Source of the DNA: Trichobilharzia szidati
Taxonomy: Eukaryota > Platyhelminthes > Trematoda > Strigeidida > Schistosomatidae
DNA length: 64,000 bases
Assembly: GCA_944472155.2 (NCBI GenBank)
Contig: OX235279.1
Span: 64,345,543-64,409,542 of the forward strand
Reading direction: 5' to 3'
Part shown: piece by piece, positions 22,411 to 33,803 of the stretch
How positions within the stretch are numbered: position 1 is the stretch's first letter
Layout of the letters: the number at the start of each line of letters is the position of its first letter
The notes under the pieces: generated by a model
Seen by the model: the letters and a program-made list of their open reading frames with translations, nothing else
Databases searched by the model: none
Told to the model about the DNA's origin: nothing
Program-made: the position numbers and the translations under genes

Positions 22411-23710
22411 GTACCCCCATAATACTGCGATAACAAGTTTTAGAATCTAAATGTATAATGTGCTTAAGTTTAGCCGTCGAACAGTTCGAATAAATTTCCG
22501 GTATATTTTATTTGCTTACTGGGGATCTTAAAATATGTAGAGCAGCAATAATTGTACGGTTATTCTAGTGAGAGCTGTTAGATCATTATTCTCGGTATAT
22601 TCTAAAAGTCCTAAATTCCAATCAGCAAAATATTAGTTAGTCATTACGTTTGGTTCTCATGTAACACTGATTTAAATTTAGGAGTGAGATATCCATTTGA
22701 TGAACTCAGAAGTTTCTGACATTTACTAATTATGCGCAATAAAATGCTCATTTGCTTTTAGACCGAAATCACTATCTCACAACCAAGTGAGGTTTAGTGC
22801 TTAATTAGAATACATAAAGTAATAACTTAATTTGATCGTTTTCACTGAGAAATGAACTTGTAGACTGCATGTCATTATTATTATTATTTTCAGCTAATAG
22901 AAATCCCAGTGTTATGACTCACTGTGTATTCTGTCTAGCCTTGATATCTACTTAGCCACTAATAGACTTAGTACTGCACTTGAGAGAAATTTAGTGAACC
23001 AATGGTATGTCCAACAGTGGTCATCAAACTCACGACCGGTGTAGTCAGAATCCATCCAGCTGACAAAAGGGTTTAAGAAGATTATCTCATGATTCACTTT
23101 TATTGTGGTCCCGTTGGAGGAAACAGATCAATATCCTTTTTTTTTGATACAATAACTAATTTGCTATTGAAAATCTGCACATATTGAATTACATAAAAAA
23201 AATTCCTGTAAGCTTGATCTGTTTGAATTGATTACTTCATATGTTATTCACCTGTGAAAGTTTTCAATATAATTCACATAAACCTACTTAACAGAAATAC
23301 TTCTCAAAGATACCATATTGAGTATTTTTCAGGCAAAGATTTAAGCAAAATACAACTCATTGAATTACTTAACAACCTCAGGTCACTGACGTTTCTAAGG
23401 TGTAACATGAAGATAATAGACTGTTGCTAAGTTACCGTTCTAAATTAATGCATATATTAGTCATTTTCTTACATATATGTTAAAGGGTGGATTAACTGTA
23501 GTACTGAAACAAACAATGACTGTAATAAATGTTGACGGTCGTACTATGATGCTTAGGAATTATGTGTTAAGCTGAATAAGAAACAACAGAGTTAGTGAAT
23601 TATGAATATAAATAAAACTACCAATTGTGCTCACGATGGTTATCTCTAGTACGTGGTTTCCACGACGCTTCATGTACCTGAACGAAAGGGAATTTGAATT
23701 ATGTCGTAAG
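22411..23710. other. Unassigned AT-rich stretch
   Basis: No gene or recognised repeat. Confidence 0.4.
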
Positions 23711-23715
23711 AGCAA

Positions 23716-23965
23716 CTTTTGCAGGATAAAATGAATTCATTTTATTTCATAGGATTTTCGTCAGCTGCATACAACCTAAATAATCAACTATATCAGCAAT
23801 TAATGTGACAATTCAAACACACTTTAATTGAATATTTATTTCTTTTTATAAGATTAGAATAAGGTGGTACGTAGTATATGAGAAGTTAGAGTAGAGAATG
23901 ATAATCGAAATAGAGACATTATATGTTGTACATAAAAGAATATTCTGGAATTTAAGGGTAATTCA
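23716..23965 (-). mobile_element. Solo terminal repeat of PLE family 2
   Basis: It matches 52890-53110 over most of its length (shared blocks ATATGAGAAGTTAGAGTAGA and ATGTTGTACATAAAAGAAT). In that copy the same sequence follows the 3' end of a PLE coding region. Here no coding sequence remains. It contains a hammerhead ribozyme at 23720-23769. Confidence 0.75.
23720..23769 (-). ncRNA. Hammerhead ribozyme, PLE family 2
   Basis: On the minus strand: stem I TGCAG/CTGCA, core CTGACGA (fits CUGANGA), a weak helix II segment AAATCCTA, GAAA, then a 20-nt self-complementary stem III built on ATAAAATGAATTCATTTTAT, and AUC as the cleavage triplet. Every invariant core base is present. It differs from the array ribozymes in stem III while keeping pairing. 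Confidence 0.75.
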
Positions 23966-26479
23966 AACGTTTACTGAGCAACTTGAATATATAGATGAAC
24001 CTTTTCCCACAGTATACTGCACAGATTGGACATCCGTAAGATAACATCTATAATTAGCAATTTATGAAATATCATGAAGTCATTACACAGATTGCCTTGG
24101 TGACAAAAAGAGTTTAGTTTGTCCCAGCCTTCTCTAAGTGTAAACAAATATTATTCAATTGAGTAATGCATGTGATTACCTCTACAACAACTAGGGCATT
24201 TCATTTTGTTCTTTAGGCCAATAAACTAATTCCAGTTTCTGTATGAGTGTCGTTGCAAATAGTAACTCTGATCAGTTGTGGACACAAATTTCAAGAAGTA
24301 TTACTAGTTTACAACAATGTAGCAGCTGACTTTTCAAAGTTTAAAACACTAGCCAAGATGGATTCGATGTATCATTTCACACATAAACAATGACATATTT
24401 ATTCTTCCCAATGAATGAGAATGGGTTGCGATATGCTTAGTTTTTTACTTACAAGAGTTACAGGATCTAAAAAGTTATGAATTAATTCCTCATAGAAAAA
24501 CCCTTCGAAAATGCATATATCTACTGTTGAAGTAAGTTTTGATTAGAATTCAACATACGAGAATGAAATCAAATTGTCTGTCAAATTAACATGGGTGTGC
24601 AATACTCCTAATCTGGAAAGAATGGTAAGGTTTGGTTCTATATATGAAAATTCATTATACCTACACTGCACTAGGCAATTGTTATTTTTATTGTGGATAA
24701 GTTTTTTGTTTCACTGTTTATTTTTTTGGTAGGATGCATTACAACATATGTCTTTTACCATTAGAAAACATATGGCTTAATGGATCAATATTTATACTTG
24801 GAAAATCCCTTGCAGTTTTCACACAATCCACATTTCTGTCAAAATATATCCAATAAAAGGAACAGCTTTGGAATCAGTAAGATGTCGAAAAAGTGGCGTG
24901 CCGAGTTATTCACGTAACATTTCTCTTTCGGTTAGGAATTAGTAATTCTGCTGCTACTAAAATAGATCTGTATAGATTCGTAATTAGTTTTACTAGATAA
25001 GTAATCCGTCAGATGGACGGCATTTCATTTCTTACCAATTGAGGACCCATCCCTTGTATCTTCGAACGCTGTATCATTTGCTTTCTCTGACATCGAATGT
25101 CTCTCCCTGCTATTTGATGTTTTCATGCAGATGAACATCTCTTTACATACCACTGATAAATCTTTTCAGCAGTACACGCCACAGCATGATTTATCTGAAG
25201 TATTTATAGTATGAAATTATTTTTATGCTGTCTTCAACCAATTTCTTTTCACACAAGAAGAAATAAAAAAAAACGTTGACGTCATCAAAAGTAGATAATG
25301 GTTGCAAAAAATTGTCGAAGTGCACCCGGAGTTTTTGTTGGCTGGTTTGTGGTTGTGAACAGACTAACCAATTTGAATTTTAGAATTATTATTCGTTCAC
25401 AACTTCACATTAGCTATTTATGTACTTCGACAAATTCAAAGATGCTGGGTGATTAGTTAGAAGACAATTCCACCAATCATAAGTGCTCGCTAGCCAAATT
25501 AAGTGAAAGTTAACTTTGATTTGCTTTGAAAGTGACTGACAAACAAAGTAATTGGACTGAATATTTCTTATTTACAGTGATCGCAAAAAAAGTCTGTTTA
25601 AGGGGACTAATATATGCTATTGTCTGCCAAATATGAACTTTACTTAATTTATTGTAAAACTACATCCTAGTAACTCTAAATTGTAGTCTTAGGTAGCCTA
25701 TTGACTACTACCTCCAATAGTATGATATGTTTAGCTGAGTTACTCAAAACACATAGTGAACTAGCTTGTAGACACATTTACGGTAATGTATTTGAGTAGT
25801 CTAATAAGAACATTTCTTATACCTTCAGAACTGTGCATGTCTAGTTTAAAGCTGTGATCCGACTGGATATTAAAATGTGTCCAAATTCTGGTTAGTTTAT
25901 AATGTATGACCCCCATCATATCGCTTTTCAACATCCTTAAAATCAACTCAACTCAACTTCGGCTGAATATGAGGTACTACTCTACCTACCCAACTAACTC
26001 ATGTAATACTCAAGACAAAAAGGCTTGTCATTATTTATAGGATTGATACTCAAAATCTGAATCATGTATACATGGGTTGAAGGTTTGACACATCATAAAG
26101 TCATTGAAACTCGAAGAATTATGAGTGAACTAGAATTTGAACATATTTATTGTGGTGCTTTTGAATAGCCGAACACATATCTCAAACCATCAACCAGGTA
26201 AATCTCACAATATGTCTTGAGAATTAGGTGATTTGGACTTTAAAACTATATGGTTAGACACTTTCATTGTTTAAAAATAAAAGATGGATTCAAATGTATC
26301 CTTCAATATAACTGGATTTAAAAAAGCATACATACTCTCTCCAGCTTTCGTACAACCATTTCTGAAGTTTTCATAACAGGAATCATAGCCGTTACCAGTA
26401 GGGTACAGCAGCTCGAAAGTGAGGACAGTTACCCATCAAAGACAATGCCAAGTGGTCGCACTGTGTCGTGAATTGGCAT
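23966..26479. other. Unassigned AT-rich stretch
   Basis: No gene or recognised repeat. The ORF at 25761-25946 (minus) shows no motif. Confidence 0.4.
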
Positions 26480-26680
26480 AAGTTCGAATTCATGTGCCAT
26501 TGGATCGGGTCCCAGTGGCTTAACGGTCTACAAGCTTGCCTTGTAACCAGAAGGCCCTGGGTTCAAACCCCGGAGGGTGCTTGCTGATGAAGAGTCCCAA
26601 ACTAGGACGAGACAACCGTCCAGTACTCCTTAGTTTCGAACGGTTTCCTAACTGACACTGATCTGTGATCAAACTTGAAA
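26480..26680 (+). mobile_element. Hammerhead SINE (family A), copy 1
   Basis: The A-box-like CAGTGGCTTAACGGTCTAC and B-box-like GGGTTCAAACCCC are followed by a decayed hammerhead at about 26583-26626: ATGAAGA replaces CTGAAGA, stem II GTCC/GGAC with loop CAAACTA is intact, and GAGAC replaces GAAAC. The ribozyme is predicted to be inactive. The family resembles the schistosome Smalpha retroposon. Confidence 0.75.
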
Positions 26681-26930
26681 CAAATCGAATTCTTACAAAC
26701 TAATTCATAAAAATTAACCTCTTATTGACAAGGAAATAATTTGGCGAAGCTCACAAATTGTAAACTGTGTTTCGATCATCAGATAAGATGGCATCTTATC
26801 CTTAATATACAATCAAGTAGGCTATCAGTCGTGACGTTTTTCTTGAGAAACAGAGAACTCTCATAATTGATTACAATTTCAAGGAACACTGGAGACTGTG
26901 GCAGTAAAGAAAGGTATCTATTTGGCACTT

Positions 26931-27145
26931 TAGAAGTTAGAATTCATGAGTCATTGAATCGGATCCCAGTGGCTGAATGGTATACGAGCTTGCCTTGTAA
27001 CCAGAATGTCCTGGGTACGAATCCCAGTGGGTGCATACTGCCGATGATTCCCAAACTAGGATAAATCAGCAGCTGTCCAGTACTCCCTGGTTTTCAATGG
27101 TTCTCTAACTGATCAATCCATGATCAACTCGCAAAAACTTTAGAA
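26931..27145 (+). mobile_element. Hammerhead SINE (family A), copy 2
   Basis: Same layout 450 bp after copy 1: AGTGGCTGAATGGTATACG, then GGGTACGAATCCC. In the ribozyme the core reads CCGATGA (U4 changed), stem II is TTCC/GGA and the GAAA block is TAAAT, so it is predicted dead. It starts TAGAAGTTAGAATTCATGAG, as copy 3 at 41972 does. Confidence 0.75.
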
Positions 27146-27184
27146 ACAATTTTTTGCTATAATATTTCGGTGTGATAACAAAGT

Positions 27185-27927
27185 TCACAGCAGATTATGA
27201 GCATACATAAAACGTATCAAATATTCTGCATTGTCGGCAACTAAGTCGCTGCAGAAGCTAGACATTTTCATTCTCGGCCTCCATTTAAAAAAATTATTTG
27301 AAGAAATTTTATTACTGGCATTATTGATATAACGAACTATAGTCTTTCTGGAAAATATTGTTTCCCATAAAATACTAACGCCATCAGATATAGTTCTGAA
27401 GTTTACCTCCTCTGTTAACATCTTTTTCAATATACTACTTAGATAGAATAAATATAGATTGTTTCCTTTATTGTGGTTAGTCCCATTTGCGATCACAACG
27501 CGCCTACTTGCTCTTCTGTTAAGAAAGTCTTACTTACATGCTGTTCTATGGCATTAATGTCTAGACCACATTGGCGTTCACATATTTGCGCCTGAGCAAT
27601 ATGGGACTCTGTCAGCAAACCAGACAACAACCTATTACCTGAAGAATATTCAGAAGGAAATGTAGATGGGTTAGGAGGCATTCAAGTGGCATCACACACT
27701 AGGCCCTCTAGTGGAACCTGAATAAGAAGTGACAAGTTAGGTGTCCGAGGAGATGACATAGAGACCATGTTAGGAGGAAATAAAAACTTGTGACCACTCG
27801 TGAGACTGGTTAAAAATGATTGCAGCAAACCGAAGGCTATGGTGATATGCAACTGTGATCCTATAGGAACGCAAGGAATAAATAGTAGTAATGATAATAG
27901 TTTACGCATGGCGTACGTCGGTTGCAA
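27185..27927 (-). CDS. Candidate unrecognised coding cluster (possible exons)
   Basis: Three adjacent minus-strand frames lie end to end. 27682-27927 contains MRKLLSLLLFIPCVPIGSQL, a signal-like start. 27493-27681 begins MPPNPSTFPSEYSSGNRLLS and reaches IEQH just before GTAAGTAAG, a strong donor string near 27535. 27185-27496 is open for about 100 codons (ILKKMLTEEVNFRTISDG; WETIFSRKTIVRY). A good acceptor (TTGTCACTTCTTATTCAG) lies near 27720. I could not join them into one frame; simple splices run into stops. They may be exons of a small gene, of separate genes, or chance. No family is recognised. Confidence 0.25.
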
Positions 27928-29032
27928 AAAACGTCCGAATAGAATATTTGTCTCAATAGACTAGTTCACTTGATTTAACTTAGTATCACATGCCTAACTT
28001 CAACTTACGAATGACAGAAAGGATAATCTTCTCATTATGCGACGGATGAAGCTTTTGATATATTTACGAAATCCAACGTAGGAGATTAAACGGATACTTT
28101 TCACTCAGCAATTCAAATGCCATATTACAGGTAGAGAGACAACTGTCCTAATCTATTTCACACTGCTTAGTCACATGCCGAACATTGTAAATCCGTTGAA
28201 TAGACTAAGTCTACAGCACCGACACAATCTCCATACAACAAAAGGTAGATTAATTAACAGATTCACATATCAATAGAAAGCTAACTTGTGCATACACATA
28301 TGTTAAATCAAAGCTGACGTAAAACAGCAAGTTGAAGAAAATAAGTCGTTTTAACTTTGGGAGATATAGTGATGTGCTTAAATTAACAGATTGTTACTTC
28401 TGAATATAAACTTATACAGCAATAAACATAGGCTTTGAAAATAGCTGGAAAATATATTTGTGTAGGCATAGCATAAAATGCGTCATTGGTTTAAAATCTT
28501 AACATGCGAATACGCCAATTGACTAAATTATATCTTCCAGGGCTAGAGAACCTTATTATTCTGTCGCTATAGAAAATATTCGAAATGTTTATTGTAGGCC
28601 AATCCAAGTTTTTATTTTTTTTTTTTTTTGTTTGTTTCATCTTGACCTTATAAAATAGTTACTAAATACTACGCAGTACGGTCTTCTGAAAGAAGAAAAC
28701 ATTGATTAAAGATAAATACATTTTTCGAAAGCATTATGCCATATGTCGCCTAAAAAAATACACCAATTAGGCAGAACTTTTCTTCTAGTAAAGGGCATGT
28801 CTTAGTCAAAATGTTTTCTTGAATTGAAAGGAAAACTAATTAGTATTAAGGTTTTATTATCCAGAAAGTAAACTTTTAGAGAATGCTTATTTTACTCTCT
28901 GACAGTGATTTCATATCATCGCTAGTGTTTTACTATTAGACTGGTTACGATTTTCTGAAAATTTTAGCGGAAATTTTTTCTGGTGTTACTGCACTCTGTG
29001 AGCTCGACGGTTTATTTATTTATTTATTTATT
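27928..29032. other. Unassigned AT-rich stretch
   Basis: Contains a poly(T) run at 28612-28630 and (TTTA)n at 29010-29033, just before a SINE. No gene is recognised. Confidence 0.4.
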
Positions 29033-29215
29033 TTGGTTACAGCTTGATGCCACACCGTATTTTCAGTACAAGTATGGAATTTTCAGCTTGGATATCGGTA
29101 GCCCAAATTTTGCAGGCCAACCATAGATATCGGGTGTGCGTCGGCAGGGGACCGAACCTCTGACCATGTGCATGGCCGGCGAGAGTCCTAACCACTGTGC
29201 TACCGACGCTTTCAT
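29033..29215 (-). mobile_element. tRNA-like SINE (family C), minus strand
   Basis: Close relative of 22220-22410: on the minus strand GTAGCACAGTGGTTAGGACT, then GAGGTTCGGTCCCCTG. The plus-strand (TTTA)n at its left edge would be the 3' A-rich tail of this minus-strand insertion. Confidence 0.72.
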
Positions 29216-29425
29216 TTCCCCGCTAGGTAACAACCTCAGCAGTGACTTCAAAATAAATAATGGTAAAGCAATGAAATCAGATAGTCAGCATATATAAATA
29301 TCGTGTTTACTAAGCACGTCCTCATATTGCACTGTTATCAACAAAACGCTGGATGATAAGAAATTATTCTACTGATCATACTTCACTTCTATTAGTCAAA
29401 TAATATAAACTGTTGCTCCGAAATA

Positions 29426-30360
29426 TTGGTTAAAAAAGTAGGGTGTACAGTTGGCCGCTTCATAGACATTTATTACTATATAGGTCGTACCCAAAGGAAT
29501 TTATCTTTACGCACTCGTGAACATATTCCTGTCTGGCTTGGGAAAAGAGCAAACAAATCATTAAATAGTGCAATTCTGTCTCATCTAGTGGATAGCGAAC
29601 ACAGTATCAAAGTAGATGAGTCATTTACAGTTGTGTATCGAGTACCGAACAATCTCCCCAAAGGCACACGATTACGCCTCCTAGCCATAGCTGAGGCTTT
29701 AGAGATTAATAGAGAAAAACCAGACTTATGTGTACAGAAAAAACTTATTCACTCTCTCTGTCTACCCTGGCCCACTATAAGGTCACCAGGATCATAATTT
29801 TCCGTATTATTATTACCATTATTATCATTCTGTGATATCATGTCTTTATTATCCATTTCTCCACCCAGTTTATTTCACCTCATTGTTACCCTTAATTTTG
29901 TCAACCTTTGTAATTTTATACTAGGCCTGTCAATTCTGTAACATCTTTTTACAATTTAGCCTCTTTATTTTATCATTAGACATTATCGGTCAGCCCTCAC
30001 ATTCAGTGTCCCCTTTGTTAATGTGTATTTGTATGTATTTTGTGGTTGTCGCATTTCTCTCACCCTAATGACACTTGTATTGTGTTGACTATAAAATAGC
30101 ACTATATCACCCAATTGTTCATTTACACTTCATCACATTTTTCTGACTATACACCCTATACACATTTGATTGATTATGTTAACTAATGGACTATCATCTC
30201 AACTTACACATGCACCCCAATACAGTTTCTGATATTATTTTCATTTGCCTTTATTGACTATATGTACTCTATTATTCATGGATTTATAACTGTAGAGCCT
30301 GAAGAAGCAGTTATCGAAAACAATTGTTCGCTCAAAATCTTGTTTTGATTACATTTATAA
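29426..30360 (+). pseudogene. PLE family-4 C-terminus and 3' region
   Basis: 29426-29797 is open and encodes most of a GIY-YIG domain: YYYIGRTQRNLSLRTREHIP, then ILSHLVDSEHSIKVDES, RLLAIAEALEINREKPDLCV and a QKKLIHSLCLPW tail. The reverse transcriptase is missing, so this is a 5'-truncated copy. The following 560 bp are T-rich 3' sequence ending in CCTGAAGAAGCAGTTATCG-AAAAC, a stem-plus-GAAA arrangement like that in other PLE ends here. Confidence 0.8.
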
Positions 30361-30399
30361 AAACTCATCTTTTGGTTTCAGATTGTTTAAAGAACAGTT

Positions 30400-30700
30400 T
30401 GTGGTTGAAAGCAGGCATACAACACGTCAAGCCTGTAGAAGTCAACGCGGTTGTTGCCGTAATAGTAGAGGTAGCTGAATGATTTTCTCTTTGTGCATAA
30501 CTGGATAACCAAGTTAGCCTCAACACCTTTGTTTGTATCACTGTCTGTTACCAGTCTGACTTTTTGTTGAGACATCAGTTCTTTCTAGGTTACCGTTGCG
30601 CATTTCTGACATGTGCCAGTAGGAATGAAACAGATTCAAAGCTCCTCCCGTTGATATTCAATTTCAATCCAAGGTGCACCGTGATGTCGAGTCTTTTAGC
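30400..30700 (-). repeat. Dispersed repeat shared with 60345-60560
   Basis: Minus-strand blocks TCGACATCACGGTG, CTTTGAATC..GTTTCATTCCT and AGAAAGAACTGAT recur in the same order at 60345-60560 (+). An open frame here has no known motif. The parent element is unknown. Confidence 0.55.
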
Positions 30701-30984
30701 TGTGACTTAAACTGCAAAACTGACTGATGGAATTCAATCGATACTGAGGATTCAGCACAAGTACATAAGCTAATCCAATTTGTTCGATCAATATATCACT
30801 GAACATTTGCTTTAAAAAGATTTATTTAGGCGTCAGCAGACTCTTCCCCTATCCGTAATACCAAAACTCATTTGTTACCTTACAATAGTCAATAATGTCT
30901 ATATCTCATGATCCTAAGTGATGCTATTCTGTCCATCAAATTTTCAAAATGGAAGTATTGGACGGTTTTAAAATATGAAAAAGA

Positions 30985-32150
30985 GAAAATGTTCAGTGAA
31001 GAGACTCTTTTCGGCGAATTCATTCACTTAGCTGTACAATAGCATTTATATACAATTATTTTTGTATGTGTGTGTATACATGAGATTTGTCAGGTTTAGA
31101 TAATTAATCAGGTAATACAAGAATGATCTAATATAGAAACAAGGTTAATTAGACAGCAACGAAAGTAAGATTGAGTTGGTAAGTTTGATGACGTAATATA
31201 ATTCACTAAAATGTTTCAACTTAGGTCAGGATAGCAACAGAGGTAATTACAGGTCGAGATCAAGTAGGGGTGGGGTAGAGAATAATGCCAATTAAATCAG
31301 GACTAAAATTGAGCAAATAAATCGGATGATGTAACATAAATGACTAGAAATTGAGCGTTGGTCAAGTCAGTAACAGTGGTAAAGATGGTGTAGAAATTAA
31401 ATCGGATGGGAGTAAAGAACAGGAAAGTTGAAAATGCAAAATATTACAATTGTAAAGACAAAATAATACTAATGAAGAGACAGAAAGAAATAGAATTTAC
31501 CTGTCGGGTATTAAGATAGATTACGTCCATTGCAAGAATAGCGATTGAACGAACTTCTTCTGTTTGCAGAGTTTAGGACTTAGCAAGTCAATTGTTATTG
31601 CTTCTGCAGTTTGAAGAAGTCTGGTTCGTACACTTTTAGGAAGAATGCTTCGTATTCTGTAGACGGCTTTGAAGTTTGTTTGGGGTGTAGCTTGGTGTCC
31701 GGAATCTATCAGATGTTCTAAGATAGAGCTACGGGGGCATCATTTTTCTCCTTTGTAAAACCATGCTGGTTAGTGTTCAGTGATACATTTGAAAAGCGAA
31801 CGCTGGATACGGCCAACATACCTGGCTCCATACGAGCAGGTAAATTGGTCTTAAAATAGCAATGTACTGGATGGATGTGAGAAATCAACAGGAATCCTGA
31901 ATATATGTTTCCTTCCTGTTTGTATTGAGACACATTTAAAGGGACTGGATGCATTTTGGTGTCGTTTCGTTCTTTGAGGTGAGTAATTCAATCGCAAAGC
32001 TTTGATTGTCCATCTAGACGATATCTTCAGAAAAAGCTTAGGAATTATATCAGCTGGCTCTGAGGAGGCAAACATATCACCTGAGCTACAAATCTTCTCT
32101 GTTACTTCAGAATCCTGCTAGTGGGACTGGATTAATTTTAGAACTTAGTA
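30985..32150 (-). pseudogene. PLE family-3 remnant (GIY-YIG end and terminal region)
   Basis: Minus-strand reading after frame correction gives a GIY-YIG entry (YGARYVGRIQRSLFKCI), WFYKGEK, then ILEHLID and the C-terminal helix region, ending with a KLCKQKKFVQSL-like tail near 31540. The 3' flank (30985-31500) aligns with 53995-54480, including GAAGAGACTCTTTTCGGCG (plus reading). Stops and indels throughout. Confidence 0.75.
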
Positions 32151-32495
32151 GGTGTTACAACAACCAACGCTACGGTCGTCGAAGTCTGTATTATACTTCT
32201 GGGATCTTGACAAATCTTCTCAGCCATAACACTATTGGTTGTGACATTGGTTGATATGCATGTAGGCTGCAGAAAAAAGTCCTCCTCAACGTCCCGCACA
32301 GAAATTAAAGTCAGTTATCACACAAATCTAATATTTGGGTAACCCTGAAATATATGCCTTCTCTTAAGTTGTCAAGTAACTGCTCCATATACAAGTTTCT
32401 AACGTGATCTAAAGTACCTATCTTTTTGGACACTGGACGATTCTGTAGAAAGCTAACACTTTAGTTCTGTTTAACAAGAAGACAGATTCCTGGTT

Positions 32496-32575
32496 TCATA
32501 CATTTGGTTCCCTTGATAAATTTCGATAAAGAAAGGTACACGAAATTTGCAAATTTCGTCTTCCTTTCTTTATCG
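32496..32575. mobile_element. 80-bp minimal PLE insertion (head-to-head 5' leaders)
   Basis: The insert consists only of PLE leader sequence. On the minus strand it runs from GCAAATTTCG to the ATGA of the start codon. From the same central GC a plus-strand arm runs AAATTTCGTCTTCC to TTTATCG. Twelve-base direct repeats AGATTCCTGGTT flank it at 32484-32495 and 32576-32587. Both arms begin 2 nt inside the 5' end expected after hammerhead cleavage (CUGCAAAUUUCG). Confidence 0.85.
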
Positions 32576-32587
32576 AGATTCCTGGTT

Positions 32588-33427
32588 GTTTACTGGAAGA
32601 ACTTACTTGAATGTAGACAAAGCGGCATACTTACTATTCAAAGTTCTAGTGCATAGTTGTAGAAAATGAAATAATTCCGTAGAAAACCTGTTCTGAAATA
32701 GTTAAAACAGTTATTATATTCGATAAATCCTGCGAGTAATCAATGAATTCTTCGAAGCCATCGTAATGGCTACTTGTATGAGTATCATAAAGCATTTTTA
32801 AAATTATATGTTTCTCGTTCTAGTGGCTGATAAATTCTTTAGTGTGTAGCTTTTCCTTATCTTTAGATCAATCGTGGGAATCCAGAATATTGTAACAGCA
32901 TAGTTCAGGTGACAAAGTTCCGTTTCCGTCTGCTGTCCTAATCTCTGCTGGTTAAGTTACTTGACGAAACCACCAAATAAAAATTGCCTTCTTTACATCA
33001 AATTCGAATTTTTTCTTGTCTCAATAATGGAGTAACGAATTCACAGGTTGAAAGTGAGTTTTTGACATTTAAATTATATATATATGGATCGAAATAAATG
33101 CAAAACAGGAATGTATACGACTGTTCATCTCGCCATCATGTTTTGACACGACCCTGACCTCATTTTATAAAACATATTGATCTTTGTGATATTTTTGATA
33201 TAGACATTTTTATGTGGTATAAAAGTCTGATTTATTAACGTTAAATTACACTACAGTTTTTATTTTAGTCACTACTGTTATCACAGACAGTATTTCTTTT
33301 GAATTGATGAATTCTTAGGCGAATATCATTATATCCGCCTATTTAATCACTACTAGTGATTTCGTAGAACTGATGTTAGGCTAGAGGATAAAAGTTTTAA
33401 GTAGGTTTCTAATAGGAGACATTTGAC
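32588..33427. other. Unassigned AT-rich stretch
   Basis: No gene or recognised repeat. Confidence 0.4.
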
Positions 33428-33435
33428 ATTGATTT

Positions 33436-33795
33436 AATTGGTTGGAGGATTTCATCATGAGCCGAAATCAGTCAGAGAACCATTGGAAAACCTGGGTGTA
33501 GTGGACAGCTGTTTCGTCCTAATTTGGGACTCTTCACCAGTACGCATCCACCCTGGGTTCGAACCCAGGACCTTCTGGTTACAAGTCTGGCGAGATTACA
33601 GACCATTAAGCCACTAGCACCCAAGAGGTCCTGGGTTAGAATCCAGGGTGGATGCGTACTGGTGAAGAGTCCCAAATTAGGACGAAACAGCTGTCCAGTA
33701 CTCCCAGGTTTTCCAATGGTTCTTTGACTGATTTCAGCTCATGATGAAATCTTCCAACCAATCAAACAAAATCCCTATAACACCAATTCTTGAAA
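33436..33795. mobile_element. Fold-back pair of hammerhead SINEs
   Basis: A full minus-strand family-A SINE (33436 to about 33625; A-box-like TGGCTTAATGGTCTG, B-box-like GGGTTCGAACCC on the minus strand) is joined to a plus-strand copy lacking its A-box half. The arms of about 140 bp are near-perfect inverted repeats. The plus arm has an extra tail ending CACCAATTCTTG. ATTGATTT occurs at both borders (33428-33435 and 33796-33803) within a longer imperfect duplication. Both hammerheads carry G in place of the first core C, so both should be inactive. Confidence 0.8.
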
Positions 33796-33803
33796 ATTGA
33801 TTT

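Noticed and set aside
27510..27545. A 22-nt intron (GTAAGT to TTAACAG) in the 27-kb candidate cluster
   Set aside because: Shorter than known fluke micro-introns, and joining the exons runs into a stop after three codons.
33472..33727. Two overlapping 67-residue frames with nearly the same protein on opposite strands
   Set aside because: They result from the SINE fold-back being an inverted repeat; the frames cross tRNA-like and ribozyme sequence and are not genes.
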